Origin: Lachnospiraceae bacterium | GTDB lineage: Bacteria > Bacillota > Clostridia > Lachnospirales > Lachnospiraceae | Length of the DNA stretch: 6,644 bases | Direction: 5' to 3' | Assembly (NCBI GenBank): GCA_017476305.1 | Contig: JAFVAA010000497.1 | Coordinates: 1 to 6,644, forward strand | Shown: positions 1 through 6,195 of the stretch, piece after piece | Layout of the letters: the number at the start of each line of letters is the position of its first letter | Numbering within the stretch: position 1 is the stretch's first letter | The notes under the pieces: model-generated | The model's input: the letters and a program-made list of their open reading frames with translations, nothing else | What the model was told of the DNA's origin: nothing | Database searches by the model: none | Position numbers and translations under genes: made by a program

Positions 1-10
1 TAATTTCTGA

Positions 11-47
11 AAAGCAACCTGCAAATCCCCTGTTTCTCGATTGCTTT
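11..47 (-). terminator. Possible weak terminator after the BlaR1-like gene
   Basis: AAAGCAACC (11-19) pairs with GATTGCTTT (39-47), giving a 9-bp stem with one G-U pair and a 19-nt loop. It lies 28-64 nt past the stop codon at 75. On the minus strand the stem ends in only four T residues before a C, so termination would be weak at best. Confidence 0.3.
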
Positions 48-74
48 ATTACTACGTTACCTATTATTTCAGCA

Positions 75-3000
75 TTACATTTTTTTATACCACTTCTCCA
101 TCATTGCTGCTGCACATTTTGCCAGGCTGGTATAATCCTCTCCATTCTTCGCATACATGAAAAAATGAACCCCGTAAAACTCCCATTCCAATGTAAACAT
201 TTTCTCACCATTTTCCGAAGCTGCCGGATAAATTTCAATCTGTCGTTCCGCTTTTCCATCCGATACAATAATACTCCACAAATCCTTTCCACCTGTCTTT
301 TTAAACGCAGGCCGATAGGATTTTTTTGCATGCTCCTCTCTCCAAAAACGCAAGGTGACATCGAAACCGCCTATCTCATCCATCCAGCTTACTTCACCTA
401 AATTTTCATCGCCCGTTTCCACACGTTTCATATAACGTGCCCATTCCGGACAGATATAGACATCTAAATTTTTAAAATAAATTGCATTCGAAATCGCTTC
501 TTCCGCAATCTCTGTCTCATCTTTCATGAGAGATGGTGACAGATAGGATGTCACCATTCCTCTCCAAACCTCGTAGGAACCACCATCCGGATCCGTAAAC
601 GAAGAAACCCCATTGACATCCGATTCCGTTTGTACAATATCCTCCAACCGAAGATTCCGCTCCAGATATGCCTTTGCAAAAGCCATTACTGCTTCTTTTT
701 TTTCAGAGGCATTAACCTCCTTCAGACCATCTGCTATCCCCCCTATAAAGCAGGAATAATTTACAAACCTGTCCCCCATCCACAGACAATCGATTCTCAT
801 ATCCTTCCATAAAGAATGATCTTCCCCACCATAGTCTCTCACAAGATAACATTTCTCATTCCCTGCACAGCTCACCGTAATATAACCATTTTTTTCGATT
901 TCCTCTACTACATTTCCCGGCATGGTACTTTTCAGTCCGGTTAAAATCCTTCTTCCTGCTTTGTCCTTTTGCATCTCATCCGCATTTTCAAGCACTAATT
1001 CAATCCCCAATGTGACATTTTTCAACTGCCCGATATCCGAAGACTTCGTAGCCTCTAATTCCGTTTTCTCTGCCGGAACAACTGCTTCAGTCGAACCGTT
1101 TGTCACCAAATCCACAAGAACGGTTGCTTCAATCGAACCGTTTGTCACAGATAATGCCGGAGAGATTTCTTCATCCATCATATAAAGACCAGAGTCCCAG
1201 GTCGTTTGATAGTGAAAAATCATTCCATCGTCATTCACTCCAAAAAAAGCATATTTTCTAAGTGTTCCCTTTTTTTCATAGGCTTCCACCTCCTGACCAA
1301 GTGCAAACTCCGTTTTCGCACCATCCCCGTCATAATCCGCCACATGCAGCTTAAATGCTCCCGTCGGCAGAGAATATACATATCCGCTCAGCTTATAGGA
1401 GTCTACAGCCATTTTCGTATCTCCCTCAGAATTTCTACTCGTGTCAAAGGTGTAATCTGTCGTATCCTTTTCCTCCTCCGTATCTTTGTAGGAATAAAAG
1501 TCTGTCGGATAGCCATACTCCCTTGAATCTTCCTGCATCCCATCTGCCTTTACCTCAAAGGTATAATCCGTCGTATCGGAATCTGCATTTTTCTCATCCT
1601 TCTTCTCATCATAATGATATGTTTTAGACGGATAGGATTTTTCCGGTTCCTTTTCACGAACCATTCTCTCCGTCTCCTCTGAGTTCAGATGATTTTCCCC
1701 GTCAGAAGCTGAATTTTCACCTGCATAATAGGTGCGAATCCAAAAATCCCCCTCATACTTCCCGTTAGCAATCTCCTCTTCTTTCGGAATTTTCGTTTTG
1801 GACACATAGGAGATACAAACCTCATAGTTTGAAATGGTAGTCCTGGAAAGCACACGCTCATAAAGGCCTTCGTCATTCAATATATCGTCTTTTTCTGAAA
1901 TCACATTTTTATTTTTTGACGTATTTTTCCTATGGTCTGCAGTATTATTTTTTCCTCTTTTTGCCTTTTCTCCTGTCTTTGCATCCGTCAGACAGATCAC
2001 ACTGATGGATAAGATCAGAACCACTGCCAACGCACCAATCCACTTCCCATGCTTTTTAAAATTTAACACGTTTTTCACTCTCCTCTCCACATCCGACTCA
2101 CCGAATGCTAAAACCCCCATCGTCATATTCCTTTTATTTACAGCAAAACCCAAAAGAGATCTACTATAAAATTTTCGAATATCCTCTTTCACATTTTTTA
2201 AAACAAATTCGTCACAGCTCATCTCCATATCCCGAATCATCAGAAAATAGGAAATCCATACCAGTGGATGAAACCAATACACACATGTCAAAAGAAGTGC
2301 CAAAAGCTTAATCAGATAATCACGCCTTTGGATATGATGTTTTTCATGCAGCAAAATATATTCCCGCTCCCTCTCCTCCATATGAAACGGAAGATAAATT
2401 TTCGGTACAAGCACTCCCATCACAAATGGTGTCGGAATATTTTCACATTCATAAATATTGTTCTCATAGAGAACCGCTTTTTTTAGTCTCCTTTTAAAAT
2501 GGATGACGCAAAAAAGCTGCCAGCCCAAAAGAAGAACTACACCAATCCCCCACACCACACAGGCTGCAGATAATACCTTCCGTAACAGGGAAGCTCCCCT
2601 CTCCTCTTTCCCTAAAACCTGATTTTCCTTTTTCGGATAATCACCGGAAAACGAAAGTCCATCCGAAGAAGAATTTTTCTCCAGTCCGGTATTTCTATTC
2701 TTCAAAATATTTTCAAAAAGTTCTCCCTGAGAGCGCACTGCATTTTCATTTTCCAATCCATTCCCCTGTAAATTTCCGTTCGTCCGGAACTGTCCTAAAA
2801 AGTCCTTCTGCTGCAAAAGTTCTCCTGATCCATTTTCCTGTCCGCGAACTTCTTTAGCTGTTCCCTCTTTTCTCATGTCTCCAGCTTCTTCTCCATCAGA
2901 AGCTTGTAAAAAAGAATCCAGGCGGCCGGAAATCTCCTTCTCCACCTCGGAAGGCGATTTCATACCGGAAGAATGATACAAGCTAAATGGGGAACTTAAA

Positions 3001-3161
3001 AATACAGGACAAATCAGCCTTAGAAAGACCACGCCCCATAAAAAATATGCATATTTTCTCGGCATACGGCATAAAAAAATGCCACGTACCAAAAGGACAC
3101 AAAGGATTGCAGGAACTGCAGTAATACTCATCGATAAAACCGTAAGAAACGCCTCAAACAT
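75..3161 (-). CDS. BlaR1/MecR1-family M56 membrane metalloprotease with large non-penicillin-binding sensor
   Basis: Likely signal-transducing antirepressor for the BlaI-type repressor encoded just upstream. In the 1028-residue form the order is: membrane helices near residues 3-30 and 37-56; an unusually long polar loop (about 57-192, rich in N, G, E and K); a third helix (about 193-219); the cytoplasmic zinc protease with HEKHH at 272-276 (H272, E273, H276) and the ExxCDE signature at 313-318; the conserved GESDVERRVKNVL stretch (354-366); a final helix (about 372-392); then a C-terminal part of about 635 residues outside the cell. That part lacks the SxxK-containing penicillin-binding domain of BlaR1 and has a DYDGDG motif at 609-614, like FG-GAP/VCBS or EF-hand calcium loops. 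I start at 3161 because GGGAGG lies 5 nt before that ATG; an in-frame ATG at 3179 has no good site. Family assignment is firm; the ligand is unknown. Confidence 0.9.
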   Translation of the reverse strand: MFEAFLTVLSMSITAVPAILCVLLVRGIFLCRMPRKYAYFLWGVVFLRLICPVFLSSPFSLYHSSGMKSPSEVEKEISGRLDSFLQASDGEEAGDMRKEGTAKEVRGQENGSGELLQQKDFLGQFRTNGNLQGNGLENENAVRSQGELFENILKNRNTGLEKNSSSDGLSFSGDYPKKENQVLGKEERGASLLRKVLSAACVVWGIGVVLLLGWQLFCVIHFKRRLKKAVLYENNIYECENIPTPFVMGVLVPKIYLPFHMEEREREYILLHEKHHIQRRDYLIKLLALLLTCVYWFHPLVWISYFLMIRDMEMSCDEFVLKNVKEDIRKFYSRSLLGFAVNKRNMTMGVLAFGESDVERRVKNVLNFKKHGKWIGALAVVLILSISVICLTDAKTGEKAKRGKNNTADHRKNTSKNKNVISEKDDILNDEGLYERVLSRTTISNYEVCISYVSKTKIPKEEEIANGKYEGDFWIRTYYAGENSASDGENHLNSEETERMVREKEPEKSYPSKTYHYDEKKDEKNADSDTTDYTFEVKADGMQEDSREYGYPTDFYSYKDTEEEKDTTDYTFDTSRNSEGDTKMAVDSYKLSGYVYSLPTGAFKLHVADYDGDGAKTEFALGQEVEAYEKKGTLRKYAFFGVNDDGMIFHYQTTWDSGLYMMDEEISPALSVTNGSIEATVLVDLVTNGSTEAVVPAEKTELEATKSSDIGQLKNVTLGIELVLENADEMQKDKAGRRILTGLKSTMPGNVVEEIEKNGYITVSCAGNEKCYLVRDYGGEDHSLWKDMRIDCLWMGDRFVNYSCFIGGIADGLKEVNASEKKEAVMAFAKAYLERNLRLEDIVQTESDVNGVSSFTDPDGGSYEVWRGMVTSYLSPSLMKDETEIAEEAISNAIYFKNLDVYICPEWARYMKRVETGDENLGEVSWMDEIGGFDVTLRFWREEHAKKSYRPAFKKTGGKDLWSIIVSDGKAERQIEIYPAASENGEKMFTLEWEFYGVHFFMYAKNGEDYTSLAKCAAAMMEKWYKKM

Positions 3162-3166
3162 AATTT

Positions 3167-3172
3167 CCTCCC
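3167..3172 (-). promoter_or_regulatory. Ribosome binding site that fixes the BlaR1-like start
   Basis: On the minus strand GGGAGG stands 5 nt before the ATG at 3161. The only further upstream in-frame ATG (3179) is preceded by GTTGAAAG, a poor site, and its first codons contain this GGGAGG. The shorter 1028-residue product is therefore preferred. Confidence 0.75.
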
Positions 3173-3213
3173 ATAGCATCTTTCAACACATTATGAAATC
3201 TGATAATTGTCCT

Positions 3214-3570
3214 TTACATATGCTCATCAATCAGCTTTTTAATCCGCTCTGCCTCCTCCTCGGAAATCTTCCTGTTTCCCAGAAAGGCGGTTAAAAATCC
3301 AGGCAATGAGCCTTCAAAGGTTCTCTCCACAAAATACGCCGATTCCTCTGCCTGCACCCGTTCTTTCGCAATCAAAACGGAAACTGTGGCATTCTCATTT
3401 TTCAGATACCCTTTCTGACAGAGCTTTCGAAGTGTCGTATACGTCGTTGATTTTTTCCACCCCAGGCTCTTTTCACAGAGCTTTACAAGCTCTCCCGAAT
3501 TTACCGGTGCATGCTCCCATACCACACACATAAAACGATAATCACTGTCACATAGCTTTAAATATTCCAT
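3214..3570 (-). CDS. BlaI/MecI/CopY-family winged-helix transcriptional repressor
   Basis: A 118-residue protein, the usual length for BlaI/MecI repressors. The N-terminal winged helix covers about residues 5-70; the segment LGWKKSTTYTTLRKLCQKG (36-54) is the typical recognition-helix region of the family. The C-terminal part (about 75-118) is helical and would form the dimerisation domain that the partner protease classically inactivates by cleavage. It is followed after about 52 bp by the BlaR1-like gene on the same strand, the standard repressor/antirepressor arrangement. AGAGGG lies 4 nt before the ATG. A stronger AGGAGG (3598-3603) sits further upstream, 6 nt before an in-frame CTG that would add seven residues; I keep the ATG because the protein then begins at the normal family position. 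It probably represses its own promoter through the dyads at 3678-3714. Confidence 0.93.
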   Translation of the reverse strand: MEYLKLCDSDYRFMCVVWEHAPVNSGELVKLCEKSLGWKKSTTYTTLRKLCQKGYLKNENATVSVLIAKERVQAEESAYFVERTFEGSLPGFLTAFLGNRKISEEEAERIKKLIDEHM

Positions 3571-3585
3571 AACACCCTCTTTTCT

Positions 3586-3674
3586 GCGCAGACTGCGCCT
3601 CCTCTCCTTTATCCCTTAAGAAACTGTTTCAAAGCATACTTTTCTACTGCTAATTTTCCATAAAAGGATAAAGG
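3586..3674 (-). promoter_or_regulatory. Structured leader of the repressor mRNA
   Basis: Several pairings could form in the transcript between the promoter and the repressor start. CCTTTATCC (3606-3614) and GGATAAAGG (3666-3674) are exact complements 51 nt apart. GAAAC-T-GTTTC (3620-3630) is a short dyad. GCGCAG-A-CTGCGC (3586-3598) is a tight 13-bp dyad directly next to an AGGAGG that is not at normal distance from the ATG. A 7-bp tandem AAAGGAT AAAGGAT occupies 3663-3676. The pairings are seen in the sequence; a regulatory role is inference. Confidence 0.35.
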
Positions 3675-3677
3675 ATA

Positions 3678-3714
3678 GGTTTATTATCATAAACCAAGTT
3701 TATAACAATAAACC
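3678..3714. promoter_or_regulatory. Two adjacent operator-like dyads for the BlaI-type repressor
   Basis: Two 18-bp dyads sit almost head to tail: GGTTTATtatcATAAACC at 3678-3695 and AGTTTATaacaATAAACC at 3697-3714, their centres 19 bp apart. Each has the form rGTTTAT-N4-ATAAACC; the first is perfect and the second has one mismatch at its outermost pair. Together they lie inside a larger 14-bp perfect inverted repeat, AGGATAGGTTTATT (3672-3685) with AATAAACCTATCCT (3707-3720). They overlap the blaI-type promoter, so bound repressor would block RNA polymerase. The core differs from the TACA-N2-TGTA box known for BlaI, MecI and CopY, so assignment to this repressor rests on position and symmetry. 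Confidence 0.75.
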
Positions 3715-3725
3715 TATCCTGTCAA
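3699..3725 (-). promoter_or_regulatory. Sigma-A type promoter of the repressor/antirepressor pair
   Basis: On the minus strand TTGACA (3720-3725) is a perfect -35 box. TATAAA (3699-3704) is the best -10 with a 15-bp spacer; TAAACT, two bases further on, would give 17 bp. The -10 lies inside the second dyad and the -35 touches the end of the long inverted repeat. Transcription would begin near 3692, leaving a leader of roughly 120 nt before the repressor's ATG. Confidence 0.65.
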
Positions 3726-3756
3726 GTGTTTTTTTCTTCCATCCCTAATTTTTAAA

Positions 3757-3774
3757 TCAAAATTAAAATTTTGA
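3757..3774. repeat. 18-bp AT-rich palindrome downstream of the MBL gene
   Basis: TCAAAATT-AA-AATTTTGA is an 8-bp perfect inverted repeat with a 2-bp centre, 20-37 bp past the MBL-fold gene's stop and about 32 bp upstream of the TTGACA box. An all-AT stem is a poor terminator, so it could equally be a protein-binding site or chance in AT-rich DNA. Confidence 0.4.
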
Positions 3775-3793
3775 CCATGAATATTAACCGTAT

Positions 3794-4429
3794 TTACAAT
3801 CGAAATTCCACCTCTATTTCCGGATCTACCAGACTTTTAAAAAGCTCCCCATCCTCCGGCCTTCCTACGATACTGCCATAATGTGTCGGAATTGCCACCT
3901 TCGGTCTGATTACATTGATAAAGGCTGCTGCCTCCCTCGCAGTCATCGTATAGGTTCCGCCAATCGGGACAAGTGCAACATCACACTGGACCTCCCTGGC
4001 CTCCTTTGTATCATCCATATCTCCGGCAATGTAATACCGGATGCCATCTATCGTCAGTACATAGCCACACCACCCGTTCTGCTTCGGGTGAAAGGACTTT
4101 GTATTATTATAGGCCGGAATAGTCTCCACCGTATATCCATCCAAAACAGAAAGCTTCTGTTCCGGTTTCACAAAAATAATTTTCTTTTCCTCTATCCCGG
4201 AATCCCTGAGCACCTGCTTTCTCATCCTTTCCGGTGCTACAAGCTTCGTATCTGCCTTTTTTATCCTTCGAATATCTCCGGGAGAAAAATGATCCCCATG
4301 GTCATGGGTAATAAAAACCACATCCGCATCCTGCGGCTCCCCACTGATGCCTAATGGATCAAAATAAAAAATCTTACTCCCTCCGATTCGGATACTGCTC
4401 TGCGTATTTACACTGATATTTTCTGTCAT
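3794..4429 (-). CDS. Metallo-beta-lactamase-fold hydrolase, UlaG-like (COG2220)
   Basis: A 211-residue soluble protein with the metal-binding signature of the metallo-beta-lactamase fold: THDHGDHF at 41-48 (H42, H44, D46, H47), the bridging aspartate in IAGDMDD (D137), and a late histidine in PTHYGS (H183). H114 lies in the middle region, where members of the fold often have a further ligand. Its length and pattern fit the short UlaG-like metal-dependent hydrolases, which share their fold with phosphodiesterases and lactonases; the substrate cannot be read from the sequence. GGAGGT (4435-4440) lies 5 nt before the ATG. It begins 49 bp after the end of the 2H phosphoesterase gene on the same strand, so the two may be co-transcribed. 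The fold is certain; the exact reaction is unknown. Confidence 0.9.
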   Translation of the reverse strand: MTENISVNTQSSIRIGGSKIFYFDPLGISGEPQDADVVFITHDHGDHFSPGDIRRIKKADTKLVAPERMRKQVLRDSGIEEKKIIFVKPEQKLSVLDGYTVETIPAYNNTKSFHPKQNGWCGYVLTIDGIRYYIAGDMDDTKEAREVQCDVALVPIGGTYTMTAREAAAFINVIRPKVAIPTHYGSIVGRPEDGELFKSLVDPEIEVEFRL

Positions 4430-4478
4430 ATTCTACCTCCGTTTACAAAATTACATATTATTTCTGTTTTCCCTTCCA

Positions 4479-5012
4479 TCAACTGCCCTGTCTGCCCGGC
4501 ACTATCATACATAAATCCTCATGTGGATTTACCTTTGCCAGCCCCAGCGAAACAATCCTTCCTTCAAATGGCACAAAGCTATTTTGCATCACTTCAAAAG
4601 CAATCCGCATTTCTTCCTGTGACAATGTTTTTCCCAATGTCACATGCGGAAACCACTGGAAGGGCTTATAAAATCTACTAATCTGCACATCGGGTATTTC
4701 GCAAAAGCTTTTATAAATCCATTTTGATAAATTTAGCAGCTGTTCATTTAAAACCGGTGCCAGATAAATCACATAGGGAAAAAACATCCCCACAGTGGCA
4801 AAGAAAACAGAAATCTCCGCTTTCATCTGCAATCCTTCAAAATGTGGCAGCAAAACATCTTCTCCTCTCGCCTCCAAAGAGGAAATCGTAAGGTGTGGCG
4901 GCACCTGATTTTTCGTCATAAAGGTGTTTCCGGTTTTTTCTGCAATTCGCTCTATATATTCGGAAATCATTTTACCACTCTTCTCATCAAAATAAGCAGA
5001 TATTAAATACAT
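4479..5012 (-). CDS. 2H phosphoesterase, 2'-5' RNA ligase/LigT-like
   Basis: A 177-residue cytoplasmic protein with the two HxT motifs that define the 2H superfamily: PPHLTIS (H40, T42) and FPHVTLGK (H123, T125), 83 residues apart as expected for the two-lobed fold. Family members act on 2',3'-cyclic or 2'-5' phosphodiester bonds in RNA or nucleotides (LigT/ThpR and relatives). This copy could be a ligase-like enzyme or a cyclic phosphodiesterase; the motifs do not separate these. The ribosome binding site before the ATG at 5012 is weak (GAG followed by AAAAG), and an overlapping 21-codon ORF starts just upstream. It sits 84 bp after the retropepsin-like gene and 49 bp before the MBL gene, all in one direction, so an RNA- or nucleotide-related joint role with the MBL enzyme is possible but unproven. 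Confidence 0.88.
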   Translation of the reverse strand: MYLISAYFDEKSGKMISEYIERIAEKTGNTFMTKNQVPPHLTISSLEARGEDVLLPHFEGLQMKAEISVFFATVGMFFPYVIYLAPVLNEQLLNLSKWIYKSFCEIPDVQISRFYKPFQWFPHVTLGKTLSQEEMRIAFEVMQNSFVPFEGRIVSLGLAKVNPHEDLCMIVPGRQGS

Positions 5013-5052
5013 CTTTTCTCGTTTTTGAACTCCTGTCTTCTGATTCAGTCAT
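4987..5052 (-). CDS. Possible 21-codon upstream ORF overlapping the 2H gene start
   Basis: A short ORF begins at the ATG at 5052, preceded by AGAGG only 3 nt away, reads MTESEDRSSKTRKDVFNICL plus one residue, and stops at 4987, inside the first codons of the 2H gene in another frame. Its site is closer to consensus than that of the 2H gene itself, so it could couple translation. It may also be chance. Confidence 0.2.
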   Translation of the reverse strand: MTESEDRSSKTRKDVFNICLF

Positions 5053-5062
5053 GATCCTCTTC

Positions 5063-5089
5063 ATTAAATGGTGAAATAGGGCGTGTTAA
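5063..5089 (-). promoter_or_regulatory. Possible weak promoter before the 2H gene
   Basis: On the minus strand TTAACA (5084-5089) and TTTAAT (5063-5068) are separated by 15 bp, shorter than ideal. It is the best promoter-like pair in the 84-bp gap between the retropepsin-like and 2H genes. Read-through from the upstream unit is the alternative. Confidence 0.25.
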
Positions 5090-5096
5090 TGGGGCA

Positions 5097-5615
5097 CTAT
5101 TCTTGTTTAATCGAAATAAGTTTCTCCGTTTCCTCAAACTCTAAAAAATGCATATCATTGTCAATCTTAAAATTTATCAGGCTTAAAAGATCTTTACCCA
5201 ATAAAGGTCTTTGGAATCCTTCATTAAAGGATATTGTTATGGGAACACTCCCTAATTCCAATTCCCCATCTTCCAAAACCAGGGTAAATTTTTCCACTTG
5301 ATATGCATATGACATGATTGCATCTGCATTTTTATTAACACCTTTATTAGAAAAACCAAATAAACATCTTTTATTATAGTGACCGGACTTAATTCCAATG
5401 ACTTTGTCATTATTCTGTAGCCAATCAGTAAATTTACTTACGGTTATATCTTCAGGAAATAAATCTCTTGCAGGAAATACAGTTAAATCAGCTCCCGTAT
5501 CAATTTTTATTTCGTCCGAAAGAAAGATCGAGCTATTACACGGGTTGTGTCCATTATCCTCTATTCTAAATTTAACCTCAAATGAATTCTTATCAAATAG
5601 CTCTTTGTATATCAT
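5097..5615 (-). CDS. Retropepsin-like aspartic protease
   Basis: In the 172-residue form the single catalytic motif is IKIDTGADLTVF (D39-T40-G41-A42), and the closing RPLLGKDLL (136-144) supplies the hydrophobic-hydrophobic-glycine element that supports the active-site loop in retropepsins. One DTGA motif implies that it works as a homodimer, as do retroviral proteases. The region around 73-90 (IGIKSGHYNKRC) is where the flap should be. No signal peptide or membrane helix is seen, so it probably acts in the cytoplasm. I start at 5615: GGGGA lies 5 nt before this ATG, and its ATG overlaps the TGA of the preceding gene (ATGA). An in-frame ATG at 5627 would add four residues but has AGG touching it. 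Bacterial relatives of this fold include SpoIIGA and Rickettsia APRc; the target here is unknown. Its partner is the 84-residue gene. Confidence 0.82.
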   Translation of the reverse strand: MIYKELFDKNSFEVKFRIEDNGHNPCNSSIFLSDEIKIDTGADLTVFPARDLFPEDITVSKFTDWLQNNDKVIGIKSGHYNKRCLFGFSNKGVNKNADAIMSYAYQVEKFTLVLEDGELELGSVPITISFNEGFQRPLLGKDLLSLINFKIDNDMHFLEFEETEKLISIKQE

Positions 5616-5866
5616 AATATTCCCCATCCTGTGTTAATCAGTGAATAATTATTTCCGTTATCCGGATGTAATTTCGTAGTTTCAACACCCTCTTTATGAA
5701 ATTTTTGCTGTAGTTCTGTTAATCTGTAAAGATCAGTGTAGTCTGACACAGCATATACATAACCATGCTTTTTACTACTATCCTTCATTAAAATAACATA
5801 ACCACGATATTGCGATTTAGCGTTATCATATGAAACTATTTCTGAACTATCTATAATTTCAAACAT
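5612..5866 (-). CDS. Small unrecognised protein, translationally coupled to the retropepsin-like protease
   Basis: An 84-residue soluble protein that I do not recognise. It has no signal peptide or membrane helix. The pattern suggests beta strands around 20-28 (YRGYVILMK) and 33-41 (KHGYVYAVS), then a helix around 43-60, with a short hydrophobic tail ending TGWGIL. It is a real gene by context: a well-formed promoter upstream, a strong GGGGG site 8 nt before the ATG, and a TGA that overlaps the ATG of the protease gene. This arrangement gives coupled, near-equal synthesis, so it is a good candidate for a substrate, inhibitor or subunit of the protease. That role is inference. Confidence 0.75.
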   Translation of the reverse strand: MFEIIDSSEIVSYDNAKSQYRGYVILMKDSSKKHGYVYAVSDYTDLYRLTELQQKFHKEGVETTKLHPDNGNNYSLINTGWGIL

Positions 5867-5922
5867 ATTTTATTCCCCCTCTCATAATTCTATCTATCTT
5901 AAAGTCTATTGTTCTCAGCTTT

Positions 5923-5951
5923 ATTCTATCACAGTCTTTCACTTTTTTCAA
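5923..5951 (-). promoter_or_regulatory. Promoter of the small-protein/retropepsin unit
   Basis: On the minus strand TTGAAA (5946-5951), a 17-bp spacer and TAGAAT (5923-5928) form a near-consensus sigma-A promoter, with TGA directly before the -10 giving the extended TGn form. The start point would be near 5916, leaving a leader of about 50 nt to the ATG at 5866. Confidence 0.75.
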
Positions 5952-5960
5952 TTCTGGTAT

Positions 5961-5995
5961 GCATCGCATGCTCCTTTTGGACTTCGGTGATGCTT
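5961..5995 (+). terminator. Possible hairpin followed by T-run on the plus strand
   Basis: GCATCGC near 5961-5967 can pair with GGTGATGC near 5986-5992 (seven pairs, one G-U), followed by TTTTT to about 5997. It has terminator shape for plus-strand transcription, but no plus-strand gene precedes it in the window. Confidence 0.2.
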
Positions 5996-6044
5996 TTTCC
6001 CATACCCGTACGAAGTACTAGTATCGTCTTGGTGAAGCTTTTCC
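5986..6044 (+). repeat. Imperfect direct repeats flanking a dyad
   Basis: GGTGATGCTTTTTCC (5986-6000) recurs as GGTGAAGCTTTTCC (6031-6044), 45 bp further on. Between them lies an imperfect dyad, ATACCCGTAC (6002-6011) GAA GTACTAGTAT (6015-6024), with 8 of 10 pairs matching. The layout resembles a small repeat element rather than a gene. Confidence 0.45.
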
Positions 6045-6195
6045 AGAACACCTCGCCTGACTTACCTTATTATTTTTAATCTGGACACCAAAATCCTTTA
6101 ACTGAGGCGAACCGGAATCTCCTAATTTAGATTGATGAAATTTCTAAAGAGGTAACACCTTAAAGAGTGAATAATATTTTCTACCACTTCCCCTG

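Noticed and set aside
269..310. KTG triad (FKKTGGKD) in the BlaR1-like sensor, resembling the third motif of penicillin-binding proteins
   Set aside because: The companion SxxK motif with correct spacing and an SxN/YxN motif are missing, so the triad is most likely coincidental.
922..1526. Open plus-strand frames opposite the sensor part of the BlaR1-like gene
   Set aside because: They are antisense to a long, continuous coding frame and have low-complexity products that reflect the repeats on the coding strand.
1444..1577. Spaced direct repeats that could suggest a CRISPR array
   Set aside because: There are only two copies of each unit, they lie inside a coding frame with whole-codon spacing, and no cas-like genes are present.
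3881..4354. Open plus-strand frame of about 157 codons opposite the MBL-fold gene
   Set aside because: It mirrors the codon structure of a well-supported gene on the other strand and shows no recognisable motif or ribosome binding site.
3794..4429. A true beta-lactamase encoded next to a BlaI/BlaR1-type pair
   Set aside because: The protein has the UlaG-like pattern without a secretion signal, and it has its own position upstream of the operator region rather than behind the controlled promoter; the fold alone does not imply beta-lactam hydrolysis.
6090..6134. GDSGSP in the broken frame, resembling the catalytic serine motif of trypsin-like proteases
   Set aside because: The frame is interrupted by TAG on both sides and lacks room for the histidine and aspartate parts of the triad; a six-residue match alone is not evidence.
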